Part shown: positions 7,871 to 16,776 of the stretch, piece by piece
Layout: each line of letters begins with the position of its first letter
Numbering within the stretch: the first letter of the stretch is position 1
Assembly (NCBI GenBank): GCA_041860225.1
Contig: CP151794.1
Location: 186,001 to 250,000 of the forward strand
Direction of reading: 5' to 3'
Origin: Magnimaribacter mokuoloeensis
GTDB lineage: Bacteria; Pseudomonadota; Gammaproteobacteria; Magnimaribacterales; Magnimaribacteraceae
Length of the DNA stretch: 64,000 nucleotides
Program-made: the position numbers and the translations under genes
Notes under the pieces: model-generated
Told to the model about the DNA's origin: nothing
Databases searched by the model: none
The model's input: the letters and a program-made list of their open reading frames with translations, nothing else

Positions 7871-8212
7871 ATGTCTGAGACTATATTCCAAAAAATTATT
7901 GATAAAGAATTACCTGCAGAAATAGTCTATGAAGATGAATTTTCTCTAGTCTTTAGAGACATTAACCCTGTTGCTCCTACCCATCTTCTGATAATTCCAA
8001 AAAAACAAATAGAAAAAATTTCTGATTCTAAAGAAGAAGATCAAGAGTTACTCGGGCATTTATTTTTAGTGGCAGGCAAGGTTGCTAGACAATTAGGTAT
8101 CGAAGATGCATTCAGACTTGTGGTGAACAATGGAGCTGGAGCCCAACAAACGGTATTTCATCTGCATATTCATCTCATCGCTGAAAGAGAGTTTTCATGG
8201 CCACCTGGTTAA
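7871..8212 (+). CDS. hinT: HIT-family purine nucleoside phosphoramidase (HinT-like)
   Basis: A 113-residue protein of the histidine triad family. It begins with the usual SETIFQKIIDKELPAEIVYED segment and ends with the active-site motif HLHIHLIAE, in which the middle His is the nucleophile. HinT enzymes hydrolyse adenosine phosphoramidates and acyl-adenylates in the cytoplasm. The length matches bacterial HinT proteins. Its TAA stop interlocks with the stop of convergent bepA (TTAA 8209-8212). Confidence 0.95.
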   Translation: MSETIFQKIIDKELPAEIVYEDEFSLVFRDINPVAPTHLLIIPKKQIEKISDSKEEDQELLGHLFLVAGKVARQLGIEDAFRLVVNNGAGAQQTVFHLHIHLIAEREFSWPPG

Positions 8213-9666
8213 GAAACCGACTTTAAAGCTTCTATAGATTTATGTGATCTCTCAATCTTATTATGAATAGTCTCAGTTAATTGAAAGTTATTACCTGCTA
8301 ATTCCATTGCCATCCTCAAGTGTTTTATTGAGGTTTCATAAGAACCTGTTAAAAAGAAATATTCTGCTCTAGACAGATGAAGACCTATAATGTTTTTATC
8401 TAACCCTTGAACTTCTGCTAACCAGTACCAAACCTGAGGATCTTGTGGTCGAATTAGAGTTAATTTTCTTAGAATTTCTTCACCAGTCTCATAATCTCCT
8501 TTATTCATTAGTACCTGGTTATATAACATGGTGATTGGATAGTTGTTTGGGTTCGTGCTTAGGAGAGAAGCTGCCAAAGCCTCTGCTTCAAAAAAGTTCT
8601 CTGCTGCAATATGCATCTCCAAAAGACCTATCTGAAGAATAAGATTTTCACTATCTAAATTTAACGCCTCACGAATATTGTCCAAAGCCAAGGTGTGCTT
8701 TTTATCTTTAGAATTGGCAAGTGCAAGTCCATAACAAGCCTCTATTAAATCTCTATCAGTTTTAGCCTCTCTCAATTCTTTTTTAAATATGGTAACTGCT
8801 TGTCTGGGGACATCTGAGAAGTGCACAATAGTTCTATTTCTTACTAAATCATAATCTAGAGAATTTCTATAATTCCCTTTTTCAAATCCCTGTGCTCTAG
8901 ACTGAGCATCAGCTATTCTATTTTTAGTTAAAGGGTGTGACCTTAAAAACTCGAGCTCATTTGATCCAGAAAGCCGGCTTAACGACTGTAATTTTTCAAA
9001 CATATATGAAGTACTTTTAGGGTCAAATCCAGCTGCAACCATGTTTCTAAAACCAATCCTATCTGCTTCTTGTTCATCTCCTCTACTGAAAGAAAGGTTT
9101 TGTTGAGTGATGGCCTGTTGGCCCACTAGAAGAGCATTTGGATTACTCGTTGCTCCTGCAAGGGCTATACTAGCAAGAATCATAAGTGAATTAGCCAAGC
9201 TTCTGTCTTTCTGTCTTTGCATTCTTCGAGCAAAGTGTCTTTGACTTAAATGAGCTAATTCATGTGATAAAACAGATGCAACTTGCCCCTCTGTTTCAGC
9301 ATGGAAAATCAGACCAGCATTTATTCCCACAATACCTCCTGGAGCAGCAAAGGCATTAATAGATTTTTCGTCAATAAGAGCAATCTCAAGCCTTCTATCA
9401 GTTAATTCACTGAATTCAGACAGTCTATAGACCAAATGTTCTGAGTAGTCCTGTATGACAGGATCAATATATTCTGGCAAGGCTCTTCTCAGCTGGGCCA
9501 TGTAAAGTCTGCCCAAGTTATATTCAGAAGCTATAGAAATTACAGATGAAGATGAGTCTCCGATGACAGGTAGTTCATCTTCTGAAAATAAGGATGTGCA
9601 GAGAACTAAGAACAGCCATTGAATTCTTAATTTATATATAATGCTTTTCGAACTATTTCTTTTCAT
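8209..9666 (-). CDS. bepA: Periplasmic M48 metalloprotease/chaperone BepA (YfgC)
   Basis: A 485-residue exported protein with a signal peptide (about 1-28), an M48 peptidase domain and C-terminal TPR repeats. The zinc site is VLSHELAHLSQRH (HExxH) with a downstream Glu in GDEQEADRIGF. The FAAPGGIVGINAGL segment preceding it is typical of BepA. The TPR part (about 270-480) contains repeated ALANSKDKKHTLALDNI-type helices. BepA assists or degrades outer-membrane proteins such as LptD. It is transcribed divergently from perM, its E. coli neighbour. Confidence 0.93.
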   Translation of the reverse strand: MKRNSSKSIIYKLRIQWLFLVLCTSLFSEDELPVIGDSSSSVISIASEYNLGRLYMAQLRRALPEYIDPVIQDYSEHLVYRLSEFSELTDRRLEIALIDEKSINAFAAPGGIVGINAGLIFHAETEGQVASVLSHELAHLSQRHFARRMQRQKDRSLANSLMILASIALAGATSNPNALLVGQQAITQQNLSFSRGDEQEADRIGFRNMVAAGFDPKSTSYMFEKLQSLSRLSGSNELEFLRSHPLTKNRIADAQSRAQGFEKGNYRNSLDYDLVRNRTIVHFSDVPRQAVTIFKKELREAKTDRDLIEACYGLALANSKDKKHTLALDNIREALNLDSENLILQIGLLEMHIAAENFFEAEALAASLLSTNPNNYPITMLYNQVLMNKGDYETGEEILRKLTLIRPQDPQVWYWLAEVQGLDKNIIGLHLSRAEYFFLTGSYETSIKHLRMAMELAGNNFQLTETIHNKIERSHKSIEALKSVS

Positions 9667-9733
9667 TGAAAGTAGTTACTATATTAAAGGAATAAATTAG
9701 ATTATTTAAAAAATACTTAGTTCCTCAATAATT

Positions 9734-10771
9734 ATGCAAAGTTTACTGAATAAATTTATCAAAAGATTTTTTTCTAATGAAGAATCTGTTTATTTTGCAA
9801 TATTATTAATTTTTTCTTTCTTTTTTATTATTTTATTTGGAAATGTCTTACTGCCAGTGATAATCAGTATTGTCATTGCTTTTCTTTTAAATGGATTTAT
9901 GACAACTCTGATTAAATATAATATGTCTCAGAAACTTTCCTTAAGTATCACTTTAATAGTATTTTTTGGATTTTATTTAAGTCTATTTATGGCCCTTCCA
10001 AGCATTGGAACAGAAATAAATAATCTTTTACAGAATTTACCAATTATTGTCAGTTCATTTCAGCAAAACCTCATAGAAATGAATAATTATTTTTCTGAAG
10101 AAGAAATTGATCAAATTTTTGCAAATTTAAGCAATCAAATTAGTGTCTTGCTAAGTTCTGCTTTAGGACAGCTTGCTGGGACTGTTTCATTAATGTTCAA
10201 CGCCATTCTTTACGCAATCATGATTCCTTTGATGGTTTTCTTTTTCTTGAAAGATAAAAGCACATTATTGCCAATTGCCTCAATCATACTTCCTAAAGAA
10301 AATGGATTCATGCAATCAGTATTTGCGGAGATGAATGATCAACTTTTCAACTATGTTACTGGTAAATTCATTGAGATGCTTCTGGTAGCGTCAGCATCAT
10401 ATATCCTATTTGCATTTCTAGGCCTACCTTATGCTGTCTTGATAGCAATATTAGTTGGGCTTTCAGTGATTATCCCTATCTTCGGAGCAATTTTAGTAAC
10501 AATTCCTGTTGTCTTGATAGGGTTATATGAATGGGGCCTTTCAGAAAATTTCTATTGGCTTTTAGGTTTTTATTTACTAATCCAAATCTTAGATGGCAAT
10601 GTCCTTGTGCCAATATTATTCTCTACAAGAAATAATCTACACCCTGTAGTCATAATTATCGCTGTATTATTTTTTGGAGGAATATGGGGTTTTTGGGGAC
10701 TTTTCTTTGCCATCCCACTCGCTACTTTTATAAAAGCTATAATTAACTCTTGGCCTGAACCAATTTCTTAA
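9734..10771 (+). CDS. perM: PerM/AI-2E family membrane protein
   Basis: A 345-residue inner-membrane protein with about eight helices and a periplasmic segment (about residues 90-145). The family block near the C-terminus, GLSVIIPIFGAILVTIPVVLIG followed by QILDGNVLVPILFS and NLHPVVIIIAVLFFGG, is typical of AI-2E/PerM transporters. The substrate is not predictable. It is divergent to bepA with a 67-base gap, as in the E. coli yfgO-yfgC pair. Its stop interlocks with that of bcp. Confidence 0.92.
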   Translation: MQSLLNKFIKRFFSNEESVYFAILLIFSFFFIILFGNVLLPVIISIVIAFLLNGFMTTLIKYNMSQKLSLSITLIVFFGFYLSLFMALPSIGTEINNLLQNLPIIVSSFQQNLIEMNNYFSEEEIDQIFANLSNQISVLLSSALGQLAGTVSLMFNAILYAIMIPLMVFFFLKDKSTLLPIASIILPKENGFMQSVFAEMNDQLFNYVTGKFIEMLLVASASYILFAFLGLPYAVLIAILVGLSVIIPIFGAILVTIPVVLIGLYEWGLSENFYWLLGFYLLIQILDGNVLVPILFSTRNNLHPVVIIIAVLFFGGIWGFWGLFFAIPLATFIKAIINSWPEPIS

Positions 10772-11241
10772 ACTTTAATCTGTTTTGCAGCTTCAAGAAC
10801 CTCTTTTGCATGACCAGTGACTTTTACTTTTCTCCATTCTTGAACTAGCTTCCCTTTCGAATCTATTAAGAAAGTGCTTCTCTCTATTCCCATGTACTTT
10901 TTTCCATACATACTTTTCTCTTTAATTACATCGTATTGATTGCATATTTTTTCATCAGGGTCAGAGATAAGATCGAAATTAAATTTTTCTTTCTTTTTAA
11001 AATTTTCGTGAGATTTTATGGATTCTCTTGATAAGCCGAATATTACTGTATTTGCTTTTGTAAATTGTGCTTTCAAGTCTCTAAAATCTTGTCCTTCGGT
11101 GGTACACCCAGGCGTACTATCTTTTGGGTAAAAATAGAGAACTACATTTTTACCTTTAAGGTCAGAAAGACTAATTGTTTTATTTCCTGTGCATTCACCT
11201 TTGAATACCGGCGCTTTATTATTTATTTTGGGTATTGGCAT
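10768..11241 (-). CDS. bcp: Thioredoxin-dependent peroxiredoxin (Bcp/PrxQ)
   Basis: A 157-residue peroxiredoxin with the active-site segment YFYPKDSTPGCTTEGQDFRD; the peroxidatic cysteine is Cys46. In E. coli Bcp a resolving cysteine lies five residues later, but here that position is Gln51. The other cysteines are Cys17 and Cys100. The protein could therefore work as a 1-Cys type or use Cys100 for resolution. It reduces peroxides in the cytoplasm. It is divergent from dapA across a 63-base gap containing TATAAT at 11264-11269. Confidence 0.94.
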   Translation of the reverse strand: MPIPKINNKAPVFKGECTGNKTISLSDLKGKNVVLYFYPKDSTPGCTTEGQDFRDLKAQFTKANTVIFGLSRESIKSHENFKKKEKFNFDLISDPDEKICNQYDVIKEKSMYGKKYMGIERSTFLIDSKGKLVQEWRKVKVTGHAKEVLEAAKQIKV

Positions 11242-11304
11242 ATCTCCTCCATCAGAAACATTCTATAATGTCTAAATTCTAACATTGAGAGAAAAAAAGT
11301 ATTA

Positions 11305-12201
11305 ATGTTTAATCTAAAAGGGTCCATAGTAGCTCTTGTTACTCCAATGGAATCAGATGGAGAGATCAACTGGGGTGGCCTGAAAGATCTGATTGAATGG
11401 CATATAAGTTCTAATACATCTGGTTTAGTTGTAGTGGGTACTACCGGAGAGTCAGCTACATTAGATGTAGCTGAACACGTACAACTAATAGAAAGATCTG
11501 TTGATATAGCTCAGGGTAGAATCAAAATCATAGCTGGAACTGGAGCTAATTCTTCAAAAGAAGCAATTTACCTTACTAATTCAGCTAAATCAGCTGGCGC
11601 TGATGCTTCTCTCCTAGTTACGCCCTATTATAATAAGCCTACACAAGAAGGGCTCTATCAGCATTACATGTTAATAGCTGATGAGGTTAATCTGCCCCAG
11701 ATTCTTTATAACGTACCTTCTAGGACTGGTTGCGACCTTTTGAACGAAACCGTCATTCGATTAGTGGACCATGAAAATATAGTTGGTTTAAAGGATGCAA
11801 CAGGGGATTTAGATCGCTTAAATGGAATGGCTAATTATCTTATTTCAGAAAGCAAAGATGATTTTTTACTCTATTCAGGAGACGATCCAACATCAACTCA
11901 ATTTATATTAAATGGAGGAGCAGGAACTATATCTGTCACTGCAAATATAGTTCCAAAGACTATTTCCGATATATGTAGCCTTGCTTTAGATGGTCAAAAA
12001 GATTCGGCACTTCAACTTGATAAGCAATTGGTTAAATTAAATGAAATTTTATTTGTTGAGTCTAATCCAATTCCAATAAAATGGATGTTAAATAGAATTG
12101 GTAGAATCACTGACGGCATTAGATTACCATTAACTAAATTTGACTCACAATTCCATGCTCAAGCAGAAGATATTCTTAAAGAATTAAATTTACTGAATTA
12201 A
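11305..12201 (+). CDS. dapA: 4-hydroxy-tetrahydrodipicolinate synthase
   Basis: A 298-residue TIM-barrel class I aldolase. Visible features are the N-terminal GSIVALVTPM, the substrate loop VVGTTGESATL, the catalytic Tyr in YNVPSRTGCDL and the Schiff-base Lys in IVGLKDATGDL. It condenses pyruvate with aspartate semialdehyde in lysine and diaminopimelate synthesis. The dapA-bamC-purC order matches E. coli, with gaps of only five bases. Confidence 0.97.
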   Translation: MFNLKGSIVALVTPMESDGEINWGGLKDLIEWHISSNTSGLVVVGTTGESATLDVAEHVQLIERSVDIAQGRIKIIAGTGANSSKEAIYLTNSAKSAGADASLLVTPYYNKPTQEGLYQHYMLIADEVNLPQILYNVPSRTGCDLLNETVIRLVDHENIVGLKDATGDLDRLNGMANYLISESKDDFLLYSGDDPTSTQFILNGGAGTISVTANIVPKTISDICSLALDGQKDSALQLDKQLVKLNEILFVESNPIPIKWMLNRIGRITDGIRLPLTKFDSQFHAQAEDILKELNLLN

Positions 12202-12206
12202 ATAAT

Positions 12207-13178
12207 ATGAAAAATCTATCTTTAGCACTCTTCTTTTCTTTGCTATTAAGCTCGTGTAGTTATTTTTTGACAGATCATAAGAACGACTATCTTAAGGAAA
12301 AACAAGCGAAATCTTTAGATTTACCAGAAAATATAACTACGCGACCGATTATTGATTATTATCCAATTAATACCCTAAACCCAGAAAAGGTTGGTAATGA
12401 ATATGTCATACCCATGCCTCAACAAGTATTTTCTTCAGGTACTTCTAACGAAGTTAGGATGCATAAACTTGGAGAAATTAGGTGGGTTTATGTAGAGACT
12501 TTACCTAGCAGTGCTTGGCCTATGATGAATGATTTTTGGGTTACCAGTGGTTTTGGGGTAGCAAAATCAGACCCTACAACAGGCATAATTGAAAGTGAAA
12601 ATTTAGGCGATAGTGATTCAGCTTCGAAACTTGTAATGAAGGTAGAGCATGGTATCAGGCAAGCAAGTTCAGAAATTTTCATTTCTCATTTAACTGAAGT
12701 TGACGGTATATGGTTAAGAGTAGAAGGAGAGCAAAATCTTGAAGAGAAGACAATGCGGAAGGTTCTGGACTATTTCGCTACAACTCCTCCGAGCGGCGGA
12801 ACATCATTAGTGGCTTTAAACTTAAATTACGGACAAAAAGCAGCTCTAAAACAGGATGACGCCCAAAATAGCTTTATTGAGTTGAATCTTGAATATGCAA
12901 GAGCTTGGGCAGCAGTAGACAGAGCCTTAAAAGAGGCACTAATAAATGTCAATGATCTTGATAGAGAAGAGGGAATCTTTTATGTAAACTTTTCTAGAGA
13001 GCAAGAAAAGGGCTTTATCAGAAGAATGTTTACTGGAGACTCTTTCAATGGAGATTTTAAAATACTCATTACGGAAATTGATGAAAAAACTTGTAAAGTT
13101 ACAATCAGTGCAGAAGAGGAAGAAGCTAGGGCCTTTGAGAGGGAACTTCTTTCAGAAATTAACCAATCTTTATCATAA
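12207..13178 (+). CDS. bamC: Outer-membrane assembly lipoprotein BamC
   Basis: A 323-residue lipoprotein: the signal peptide ends in LLSSC with the lipidated Cys at residue 17. An unstructured N-terminal stretch follows (DLPENITTRPIIDYYPI), which in BamC binds BamD. Two helix-grip domains come next, the first around EIRWVYVETLPSSAWPMMNDFW. It belongs to the BAM complex that inserts outer-membrane beta-barrels. Position between dapA and purC is conserved and supports the call. Confidence 0.9.
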   Translation: MKNLSLALFFSLLLSSCSYFLTDHKNDYLKEKQAKSLDLPENITTRPIIDYYPINTLNPEKVGNEYVIPMPQQVFSSGTSNEVRMHKLGEIRWVYVETLPSSAWPMMNDFWVTSGFGVAKSDPTTGIIESENLGDSDSASKLVMKVEHGIRQASSEIFISHLTEVDGIWLRVEGEQNLEEKTMRKVLDYFATTPPSGGTSLVALNLNYGQKAALKQDDAQNSFIELNLEYARAWAAVDRALKEALINVNDLDREEGIFYVNFSREQEKGFIRRMFTGDSFNGDFKILITEIDEKTCKVTISAEEEEARAFERELLSEINQSLS

Positions 13179-13183
13179 CAGTT

Positions 13184-13900
13184 ATGGAAAATATTAAAAA
13201 AGGTGAATTAATCACAACTGGAAAAGCTAAATCGCTCTATGAATCTAATGAATCAGATTTCTTGATCATGCATTATCGAGATGATACTTCGGCGTTCGAT
13301 GGTAAAAAAATTGAAAGTCTTGAAGGAAAAGGGACTATTAATAATAAATTTAATGCCTTTATCATGAAGTACCTTGAAGATGAAGGAATCTCTACACACT
13401 TTGAAGAACTAATCAGTGAAACCGATAGTCTTGTTAAGCGACTTGATATGGCTCCCGTTGAATGTGTTGTCAGAAATGTTGCTGCCGGTAGCATATGTAA
13501 AAGATTAGGATTAGAAGAAGGCATGGATCTAAATCCTCCTACATTTGAATTCTTCTATAAAGACGATGATCTCGGAGATCCCATGATAAATGAATATCAT
13601 ATCAAATCCTTTGGCTGGGCTACTGAGGATCAAGTAGAACAGATGCAGGTTAAGACTTTTGAAGTTAATAATGCGCTCAAGAAATTATTCTCTGATGCCG
13701 GTATGATACTAGTTGATTACAAACTCGAATTTGGAGATTTTAAAGGCCAATTATTACTGGGAGATGAATTTACACCAGACGGTTGCAGAGTTTGGGATGC
13801 TGAAACTCGCGAGAAACTCGACAAAGACAGGTTCAGACAAGATCTTGGAGATGTTGTAGAGTCTTATCAGATAATGGCCAAAAGATTAGGTGTTATTTAA
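13184..13900 (+). CDS. purC: SAICAR synthetase
   Basis: A 238-residue protein starting MENIKKGELITTGKAKSLYE and containing HYRDDTSAFDGKK, the PVECVVRNVAAGS block and LVDYKLEFGDFKG followed by DEFTPDGCRVWD. These are nucleotide- and substrate-binding segments of PurC, which joins aspartate to CAIR in purine synthesis. It follows bamC after five bases. Its end overlaps the convergent korB gene by eight bases. Confidence 0.97.
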   Translation: MENIKKGELITTGKAKSLYESNESDFLIMHYRDDTSAFDGKKIESLEGKGTINNKFNAFIMKYLEDEGISTHFEELISETDSLVKRLDMAPVECVVRNVAAGSICKRLGLEEGMDLNPPTFEFFYKDDDLGDPMINEYHIKSFGWATEDQVEQMQVKTFEVNNALKKLFSDAGMILVDYKLEFGDFKGQLLLGDEFTPDGCRVWDAETREKLDKDRFRQDLGDVVESYQIMAKRLGVI

Positions 13901-14948
13901 GTCCTGAATTTATATCTTGTAACTTTTCTGAGCCAGGACATAGTTCCTTTTGTTCCATTTTATTAAGTGGTTTGTCTGAAACATTTAATATTTCTCTCAA
14001 GTCCATGGCTTCTGGATCGGCATAAAGTAGACCGGTAAGAACTTTTCCATCTCTTTGTGACTCTTGTATATTTTGAATAGCTTTTATTTTATCTGTTGGA
14101 TCATAGCTATCTGAAAGCTTTTCTAGAGACAATAAAGACCCGTCATGGAGAGGTACTTCTATCGAGGAGCCTTTCGGATATTCAGTTAAAATCTCTTTAC
14201 CTGAAGGTACATAGTCAGGTCTGGACAGAGCATCATTATGCTCTCTAATATAATCGTAACTCTTTGTTGAAGTATTATGATTATTGAAAGTGACACAAGG
14301 AGAGATAATATCTAAAAAGGAAAAGCCTTTATGAGATAAAGCTGCCATTAAGAGAGGCACAAGCTGTTCCTTATCTCCTGAAAAACTTCTTGCTACAAAA
14401 CTAGCCCCTAATTGTATAGCCATAGAAGGTAGGTCGATAGAAGGAAAAAGATTGTCATCACCATATTTACTTTTGGATTCTAGATCATTTGTGGCTGAGA
14501 ATTGGCCTTTAGTAAGCCCATAAGTCCCATTATTTTCCACTATATAAGTCATATTGAGTTGCCTTCTAGCGCAATGAACAAATTGACCGATACCGATAGA
14601 GGCACTATCTCCGTCTCCAGAAACGCCTAAATACAGGAGTTCATGATTAGCCATTGCTGCACCTGTTGCGATAGATGGCATTCTTCCGTGCACTGAATTG
14701 AAACCATGAGATTGGTTTAAAAAATAAGCCGGTGCTTTAGAGGAGCATCCAATGCCGGAAAGCTTAGCTACTTTATAAGATTCAATACTGAGTTGAAAGC
14801 ACGCTTCAACTATTGCTGAACTTATTGAGTCATGGCCACATCCCGCACAGAGAGTGGACACTGCGCCTTCGTAATCTCGTCTTGTTAAGCCGAGTTTATT
14901 TTTTTCTAAGAGAGGATGATGATTTTTAGGTTTTACTATATAAGTCAT
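13893..14948 (-). CDS. korB: 2-oxoacid:ferredoxin oxidoreductase, beta (TPP) subunit
   Basis: A 351-residue protein. It has the N-terminal CAGCGHDSISSAIVEAC cluster-binding region and SGIGCSSKAPAYF, then the thiamine-diphosphate motif from GVSGDGDSASIGIGQF to NNGTYGLTKGQFSAT. This is the beta subunit of the KorB/PorB class. The enzyme decarboxylates a 2-oxoacid to acyl-CoA with reduction of ferredoxin. 2-oxoglutarate is the likely substrate by family resemblance, but not proven. It is the last gene of a three-gene minus-strand operon, seven bases after korA. Confidence 0.9.
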   Translation of the reverse strand: MTYIVKPKNHHPLLEKNKLGLTRRDYEGAVSTLCAGCGHDSISSAIVEACFQLSIESYKVAKLSGIGCSSKAPAYFLNQSHGFNSVHGRMPSIATGAAMANHELLYLGVSGDGDSASIGIGQFVHCARRQLNMTYIVENNGTYGLTKGQFSATNDLESKSKYGDDNLFPSIDLPSMAIQLGASFVARSFSGDKEQLVPLLMAALSHKGFSFLDIISPCVTFNNHNTSTKSYDYIREHNDALSRPDYVPSGKEILTEYPKGSSIEVPLHDGSLLSLEKLSDSYDPTDKIKAIQNIQESQRDGKVLTGLLYADPEAMDLREILNVSDKPLNKMEQKELCPGSEKLQDINSGLK

Positions 14949-14955
14949 TTTTTTC

Positions 14956-16776
14956 TTATGAGGCAGCTACTGCAGGTTTTCCTGACAAGTGCGCATGTAT
15001 TTTATTTGTTATATGTTCAGCAGTGATTGGTTGACCATCAAAGCACAATATAGAAACAAGTTTATCGGGTATTATTCCCCCCTCTGCCATAATTAGAGTT
15101 CTCATTTGGCCGTCTCTATTTTGTTCGACTATGAAAATTAGATCATGATCTTCTATAAATTCCCAAACCTCAAGATTGAAAGGAAAAGCCCTTATTCTCA
15201 TGGCGTCAATCTTCATATTCTGCTCTTCGAGTGTATCTAGAGCTTCCTGCATAGAGCAATCTGTACTTCCAAAGTAAATAACACCTATAGAGCTAGTGTT
15301 CTTTTCTTGGTTGAATACAGGCGCAGGCACTAATGAAGATGCGGTTTGAAATTTCTTTAAAAGTCTTGATAGCATTTCTGCATTTTTTACCCCATCTTCT
15401 GTATATCCTGCATATTCGTCATGTGAAGTTCCCCGAGTAAAGTAAGCACCTTTTTCAGGGTGTGTACCAGGATACGTTCTATAGGGTATACCATCTCCAT
15501 CCACATCAAGATATCTTCCAAATTTTTCAATACCATCAAGATCTTCTTTAGATAAAACTTTACCTTTGTCATAAACGGTAGAATCATCCCATTCAAACTC
15601 TTTTGTAGACCAATCATTCATTCCTAAATCGAGGTCTAGCAGGACTATTACAGGAGTTTGCAATCTGTCAGCAAGGTCAAATGCTTCAACTGCAAAGTCA
15701 AAACATTCTTTTGGATCAGAGGGGATCAACAAAACATGTTTTGTGTCTCCATGAGATGCATACGCTGAACAGAGAATGTCTGATTGTTGCGTTCTTGTTG
15801 GCATGCCTGTTGAGGGACCACCTCTTTGTACATTAAAAAGTACGGAAGGCACTTCGGCAAAGTAGGCTAGGCCTATAAATTCACTCATTAGAGAAACTCC
15901 CGGTCCACTAGTGGCAGTAAAAGCCCTAGCACCATTCCAGTTTGCTCCGATTGTCATTCCCATGGCTGCTAATTCATCTTCAGCCTGTATGAAAGCAAAT
16001 TTATTTTTATCAGTACCTATCTCAACTCTTAGTTTTTCGCTGTATTTATTGTAAGACTCAGCTAGAGAAGTAGACGGTGTTATGGGATACCAAGCACAAA
16101 CTGTTGCTCCTCCATATACACAACCTAGACCAGCTGCATCATTACCACTTGTTAAGATCAGTCCATCTGTTTTGTCTGCTTTGGTAACTTTTATGTCGCA
16201 AAAATCTTTGAAATTTTCTTCAGCGTAGTTATATCCAATATTTAGCGCCTTAACATTAGGTTCAATTAACTTTTCTTTCCCTTTAAATTGTTCCTCAATT
16301 AACGATATATAAATTTCTTTATCCATCTCAAGTATCGAAGCCAAGAGTCCTACATAACCTAGGTTCTTAAAGAGAAGTCTTTGTTTTGGATTAGTAAATT
16401 CTTGAACACATAGTTTAGTTAGAGGGATCTCTAATACATTAATATCATCTCTACCAAAATCTCTTTTCCAAGAAGAGTCGTAAATTAGATATCCATCTTT
16501 TTTAAGTTCTGCAACATCTTTTTGATAAGACTGCGGGTTCATAGCAACAAAAATGTCTATACCCTCGCGTCTACCTAAGTATCCTTTTTCATTAACTCTC
16601 ACTTCAAACCATGTAGGAAGGCCCTGTATATTTGAGGGAAAAATATTCTTTGGACTAACTGGTATGCCGGACCTGAAAACGCCTTTCGCAAACATCTGAT
16701 TTGCACTGGCAGAGCCAGATCCGTTTACATTGGCAAATTTTATAACGAAATCATTTACTGATTTAATCTTACTCAT
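14956..16776 (-). CDS. korA: 2-oxoacid:ferredoxin oxidoreductase, fused gamma-alpha subunit
   Basis: A 606-residue protein. I place the start at ATG 16776 (MSKIKSVNDFVIKFANVNGSG), which overlaps the upstream stop as ATGA; the longer frame has no homology-like content. Residues about 1-190 are the gamma domain (NGSGSASANQMFAKG, GREGIDIFVAMNPQ-like). Residues about 215-600 are the alpha domain, with AWYPITPSTSLAE, FIQAEDELAAMGMTIGANWNGARAFTATSGPGVSLM and MPTRTQQSDI. This gamma-alpha order is usual for aerobic KorA. With KorB it forms the oxidoreductase; electrons would pass to the clusters of the flavoprotein encoded upstream. Confidence 0.9.
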   Translation of the reverse strand: MSKIKSVNDFVIKFANVNGSGSASANQMFAKGVFRSGIPVSPKNIFPSNIQGLPTWFEVRVNEKGYLGRREGIDIFVAMNPQSYQKDVAELKKDGYLIYDSSWKRDFGRDDINVLEIPLTKLCVQEFTNPKQRLLFKNLGYVGLLASILEMDKEIYISLIEEQFKGKEKLIEPNVKALNIGYNYAEENFKDFCDIKVTKADKTDGLILTSGNDAAGLGCVYGGATVCAWYPITPSTSLAESYNKYSEKLRVEIGTDKNKFAFIQAEDELAAMGMTIGANWNGARAFTATSGPGVSLMSEFIGLAYFAEVPSVLFNVQRGGPSTGMPTRTQQSDILCSAYASHGDTKHVLLIPSDPKECFDFAVEAFDLADRLQTPVIVLLDLDLGMNDWSTKEFEWDDSTVYDKGKVLSKEDLDGIEKFGRYLDVDGDGIPYRTYPGTHPEKGAYFTRGTSHDEYAGYTEDGVKNAEMLSRLLKKFQTASSLVPAPVFNQEKNTSSIGVIYFGSTDCSMQEALDTLEEQNMKIDAMRIRAFPFNLEVWEFIEDHDLIFIVEQNRDGQMRTLIMAEGGIIPDKLVSILCFDGQPITAEHITNKIHAHLSGKPAVAAS

